Part shown: piece after piece, positions 61,701-64,000 of the stretch
How positions within the stretch are numbered: the stretch's first letter is position 1
Layout: each line of letters starts with the position of its first letter
Origin: Bacteroidia bacterium
GTDB lineage: Bacteria > Bacteroidota > Bacteroidia > Bacteroidales > CAJPTX01
DNA: 64,000 nucleotides
NCBI GenBank assembly: GCA_905373475.1
Contig: CAJPTC010000012.1
Location: forward strand, 1 to 64,000
Direction: 5' to 3'
Position numbers and translations under genes: made by a program
The notes under the pieces: generated by a model
The model's input: only the letters and a program-made list of their open reading frames with translations
Databases searched by the model: none
What the model was told of the DNA's origin: nothing

Positions 61701-63999
61701 GGAGTTCTACTACAAAATCTTGCTCCATCTGTTTGCCAAAAAGGTCGTCGATTGTCGCCTTAAATGCCAGTGTATGACCAGCTGCACTAAAATCTAGAAC
61801 CGTACTCTCGGTTACTGGAGTTCCGCCTTGGGTAATCTTTGTATTTAGCCACTCTTCTACGAACTTTAATTTTACACTATTCCAAGCAGTAAAGTTGCTC
61901 GGAACACGAATTGAGATTTTATTTTCCGCTACGTATTGCGAAGGCAGCAGCTGTTTCTCAAACTCCACGGAGCGAATAAGGCGTTTAATTGGTATCCACA
62001 CCGTGCTGGGGTCTGAGCTTTGTAGATAACCTAGATGATTGTCGCCAGAGGCAATAAGCGAAAGTCTTCCCTCGGTTAGAGTAAACTCAGCCATACAATC
62101 GGATTCCAAAGAACCATCCGCTTTGCGCACACTTTTGGTGCGATTATCCTTAATTTCTTGAGCAGATCGATCAGTATCCCAAACTCGGAACATGCCCATC
62201 GCACCTGAAAGAACAGGACTCACCGTAAATTCGCCAACACTAAAGCTGTCGTTATCCAATTGGTAACAATCGGCTTCCACGCCGTCCACGTAAATGTGAG
62301 TATCCGTATAGTTAAAACCAAACTCATAATCACGCTTTTTCTCAAGAGTTACGGCGATGTGTTGCCACTGTCCGTATTTGATGACGGACAATTTTGTGAC
62401 ATTTGCCTGCGTCCTACCACATACGAGTACAAGCGTATTATCGTCGTAACGTTTCGCTTTGTAAGGAACTGCAAGCCAAACGCCAGGCGCATCAATTAGG
62501 ACTTGTGATTGTTTATTATCGAAACGCCACCACCCTTCGAACGTGACGTTGACTTCGTCGGGGTCAATTTCAAAATCGGGCATCCGTACTCCCTCAGGGG
62601 CAGAACTAGATGACTGATACTCCAGCGCATAGAGATTATTGCTCGGAGGCACTAAGTGGTACACAGTCTTAAGGTATTGGTCATTGTACGATACGCCATC
62701 TTTCTCTGTCTGTGTAACCTCTATTTCGTGTTTACCCAATGCCGAGAGATCTACGTGTGCATCTGCCCACTCTATGGTAGCTTCGCCCCCTAATGGAGCA
62801 ACCGACTGCGTAAATACCTTCGTCTGTTTCTCTACGCCGTCCACCTTTAGAGAGAGTTTTACCTGCTCAACAGCCGCAAAACCATTGTTGCGCACTTTTA
62901 CCTCTAGTTTATTGTCTGCACTGAGATTGCTTCCCGATTTCAAGTTCACAATGTCAACAACAGCCAGATCTTTTGCTAATGGATGCTCTGCGGCTGTTAG
63001 TTCAGCTGTAATATCTACTACGTGCCCCCATTCGATAGCTTCACCAGCTTTGAATTTTGCGTAGTCCTCATCAGATGCAAGCATCAGACGCATACGGCAC
63101 TTACCTGCTTCTAGATTTGCAACCTGCGAGAGATCTATTGCCACTTGGTACGATTGTTTCCCTTCTTCAGTAGGCACAACGGTAAGTTCGGGGGCAGCAT
63201 CTTTTAGTTCATTATCTGACGGATCTAGATCCACCCATACGCGCAACTTCGCTGACGCATATTTCGCATCAACTTTGTTGTTTAAGTCCACTTTTATCAA
63301 GTTGTTGCTTTGGGTGTAGAGAGGAAGCTTAACCCATGGCGTATAGCTAATTTTTGCCGAAGGTTGGCACTCTACCGATCTGCCACCGTACCGTCCGATA
63401 CGTGCAATGTAAAGCTCTTTCTCATTTTTTATGCTCCCATTCGGCCAGAATGCATCATGTACAATTGTTAGCGACGCTGCATTGTCAGTCGTATCTCCAT
63501 CAAGCGCTAATTCTGCTTGCAGCTCCATACGCATAGGAGGGGTGATTTCCCATTGTTCGGGGAATGTGAAATTTGTTACCGCTTTGGGCGCAAGTGTAGG
63601 TATTACGTACCGTTTCTTCTTGCCATCCTGTGCGAGTACAATCGCTACATTCGTTAGCTTAACGGGGAGTAGGTTCTCTATTGCCGCTTCTACCGTAGCG
63701 TGTTTCTCATCGGTCGCTACTACTTCTTTCAATGCGACGAGTTTCCACTGGTTGTGCATCTCAACCTCTTTCACATCGGCAATCCATCCTTTTCCAGGTT
63801 TGTTGCCACGACTCCACTGTTGGAATGCAATCCCCCCATTTGCTGCCTCCGAGATGAATACGCGCATTTTGCCCTGTCCACCCAGTACATCTGTGCGTGG
63901 GTATTTAACAAGCTTCAAATCGCGAGGCACATCATTGGTATAAACCGAAAGCGTATCGCCTGCACCCAAATCCCACTCATGGAAGGTTACCTGTATCAC
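58714..63999 (-). CDS. Large multidomain T9SS-secreted surface protein, 5' end outside the window
   Basis: At least 1761 residues; the frame is open at the right edge, so the signal peptide is not seen. In order: a region with CARDB-like beta domains (LNLKSGSNLSADNKLEVKVRN), a LamG/concanavalin-like domain (NVTFEGWWRFDN ... WQHIAVTLEKK), cadherin-like repeats, an MBG-like repeat (LTITMKPATMAQGDKLPTF), a carboxypeptidase-regulatory-type insert (LCDDQNTPLENATLWCGK), InlB-type repeats with the KWSDG pattern, a choice-of-anchor J/MAM-like domain (ENFDFGTKVLQHWL) and a final T9SS type A sorting domain (LMPNPFDSQLRI ... MYLLRLSAENG). It is probably a surface adhesin or a host-interaction protein. 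It ends close to the repeats, with no clear terminator. Confidence 0.88.
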   Translation of the reverse strand: MIQVTFHEWDLGAGDTLSVYTNDVPRDLKLVKYPRTDVLGGQGKMRVFISEAANGGIAFQQWSRGNKPGKGWIADVKEVEMHNQWKLVALKEVVATDEKHATVEAAIENLLPVKLTNVAIVLAQDGKKKRYVIPTLAPKAVTNFTFPEQWEITPPMRMELQAELALDGDTTDNAASLTIVHDAFWPNGSIKNEKELYIARIGRYGGRSVECQPSAKISYTPWVKLPLYTQSNNLIKVDLNNKVDAKYASAKLRVWVDLDPSDNELKDAAPELTVVPTEEGKQSYQVAIDLSQVANLEAGKCRMRLMLASDEDYAKFKAGEAIEWGHVVDITAELTAAEHPLAKDLAVVDIVNLKSGSNLSADNKLEVKVRNNGFAAVEQVKLSLKVDGVEKQTKVFTQSVAPLGGEATIEWADAHVDLSALGKHEIEVTQTEKDGVSYNDQYLKTVYHLVPPSNNLYALEYQSSSSAPEGVRMPDFEIDPDEVNVTFEGWWRFDNKQSQVLIDAPGVWLAVPYKAKRYDDNTLVLVCGRTQANVTKLSVIKYGQWQHIAVTLEKKRDYEFGFNYTDTHIYVDGVEADCYQLDNDSFSVGEFTVSPVLSGAMGMFRVWDTDRSAQEIKDNRTKSVRKADGSLESDCMAEFTLTEGRLSLIASGDNHLGYLQSSDPSTVWIPIKRLIRSVEFEKQLLPSQYVAENKISIRVPSNFTAWNSVKLKFVEEWLNTKITQGGTPVTESTVLDFSAAGHTLAFKATIDDLFGKQMEQDFVVELLADRSSACDILKLSLLTAENPNLKTNVEVNDPSQEILLAPESTSSATPLDWKNLKVRFDAISPNASLYYGDKKIVPGTSKAFDLSQPKLLQVVAENGRDAKFYTLQLSLPQSITWDNAKLTLPYSGVPVALDATASSALACSYYTLDPSIATINAEGKLVTVGVGTTKIVALQNGNNIYQAATRVEREVEVTRVPLTITMKPATMAQGDKLPTFQFEYAGLQFAETEQLYRPHYVVKLADGKFWNASMPALRQGSYEVIPADYTTPYLQGAYTVTCKPGTLTVTAPTTAQEVTITLCDDQNTPLENATLWCGKTKYLSDATGKVTMFLLPNKYTCRAMKEGYTPATTSFEVKDEKLAQTLILAKYAHSLTYTADDNGLIIGAAVQRVATGGTGTAVVAAPKSLAYRFKQWSDGKMEAARTEVDVKADIAVKAEFEEAIYSISYTVSEGGEFETGTQAQQKVAYGKDAAPVTVKAKPGYRFLSWSDGNTELTRHDKAIENDAELVAIFMQPYSIAWKENFDFGTKVLQHWLIDPPTIGRGWVLRPKNMIHKLHTGEGTVLMIDPKSEELYYTGRVYSPWLSLENRANANVKLSFQSWFGIPLGFGATAVLQYQFEDNNWVDAATMTASTGEEVTFALTDAQLTGHSLVRFRWVFTNTSFESWWAIDDILVQYDPAPADAITLTYVAGDNGSVHEKGSTKPPSDKIVLVTNAANTQVVEALPASGYSFEKWSDGVTTAERTDNAFVHVRAIFKRIEQPKHTVTYSAGEHGRIEGLSYQQVEHGMSSEVVVAIPDAGFKFLKWSDKSIQNPRTDVVESDITVEALFAEAAFQYALQYDTPEHGKIVVVQDGNELSSGAKIEPNTSITITAVPDTDYKIESLTVNGIDFDSGESLVVKGDVTIAASFVSTPKTPEAVEESRTFANVRLMPNPFDSQLRITSYELRGEYTLLNVQGVVFASGVLEGSETFINTSSFPAGMYLLRLSAENGVTRTYRIVKQ
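58879..58906. repeat. Four tandem heptamers inside the sorting domain
   Basis: TCGTAGC, TCGTAAC, TCGTAAT, TCGTAAC. On the coding strand this reads in frame as part of LRITSYELRGE in the T9SS sorting domain. The unit is not a multiple of three. Confidence 0.75.
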
Positions 64000-64000
64000 T

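Overview
The window looks like chromosomal DNA of a member of the Bacteroidota, most likely order Bacteroidales and close to Porphyromonas. The evidence is the type IX secretion system (T9SS) pair SprE/PorW and PorX, two secreted proteins with T9SS C-terminal sorting domains, many lipoproteins including GLPGLI and tandem FKBP families, promoter-like TAnnTTTG boxes, and an LptE-TPR-SecG operon led by a sigma-54 activator. The species is an inference; no rRNA is present.

Layout. 1-1.5 kb: two copies of a 212-bp repeat flank a lipoprotein gene. 1.5-4.6 kb: glycosyltransferase, mannose-1-phosphate guanylyltransferase and prfB, which is read through a programmed +1 frameshift. 4.9-8.3 kb: a lipoprotein, dTDP-glucose genes rfbB and rfbA, and an orphan half-size type I restriction specificity subunit. 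8.3-9.1 kb: a repeat-rich spacer. 9.1-16.2 kb: an aminotransferase, a T9SS cargo protein, and a tight operon fbp-pyk-GNAT-lolD-trmN6. 17-21 kb: thioredoxin-like lipid/redox protein, nuclease-family protein, RRM protein, YggS. 21-24 kb: three tandem paralogous lipoproteins. 24.4-29 kb: sigma-54 activator, lptE, TPR protein and secG; then an ECF sigma factor with a probable anti-sigma partner. 29-39 kb: CAP-domain lipoprotein, PolB-like exonuclease, GLPGLI protein, an unknown protein, tRNA-Arg(CCG), FKBP isomerase, DUF3127, beta-helix lipoprotein, mnmH, ddl and nfo. 39-45.4 kb: sprE/porW, porX, tsaE and a DoxX-like membrane protein. 45.6-55.2 kb: polA, sbcC, sbcD and three FKBP-type lipoproteins. 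55.6-58.2 kb: a single-chain restriction-modification enzyme embedded in palindromic repeats. 58.7-64 kb: a very large T9SS-sorted surface protein that runs off the right edge.

How it fits together. A strong theme is the cell envelope: T9SS control and cargo, LPS sugar precursors, LptE, SecG, lipoproteins and periplasmic isomerases. The accessory content is concentrated at the two restriction genes, and both sit among the same families of palindromic repeats. The most unusual observations are repeat-derived palindromes fused in frame inside the restriction-modification gene, a DNA polymerase I that has lost every proofreading carboxylate, and a tRNA-Arg whose G19-C56 tertiary pair seems replaced by A19-U56.
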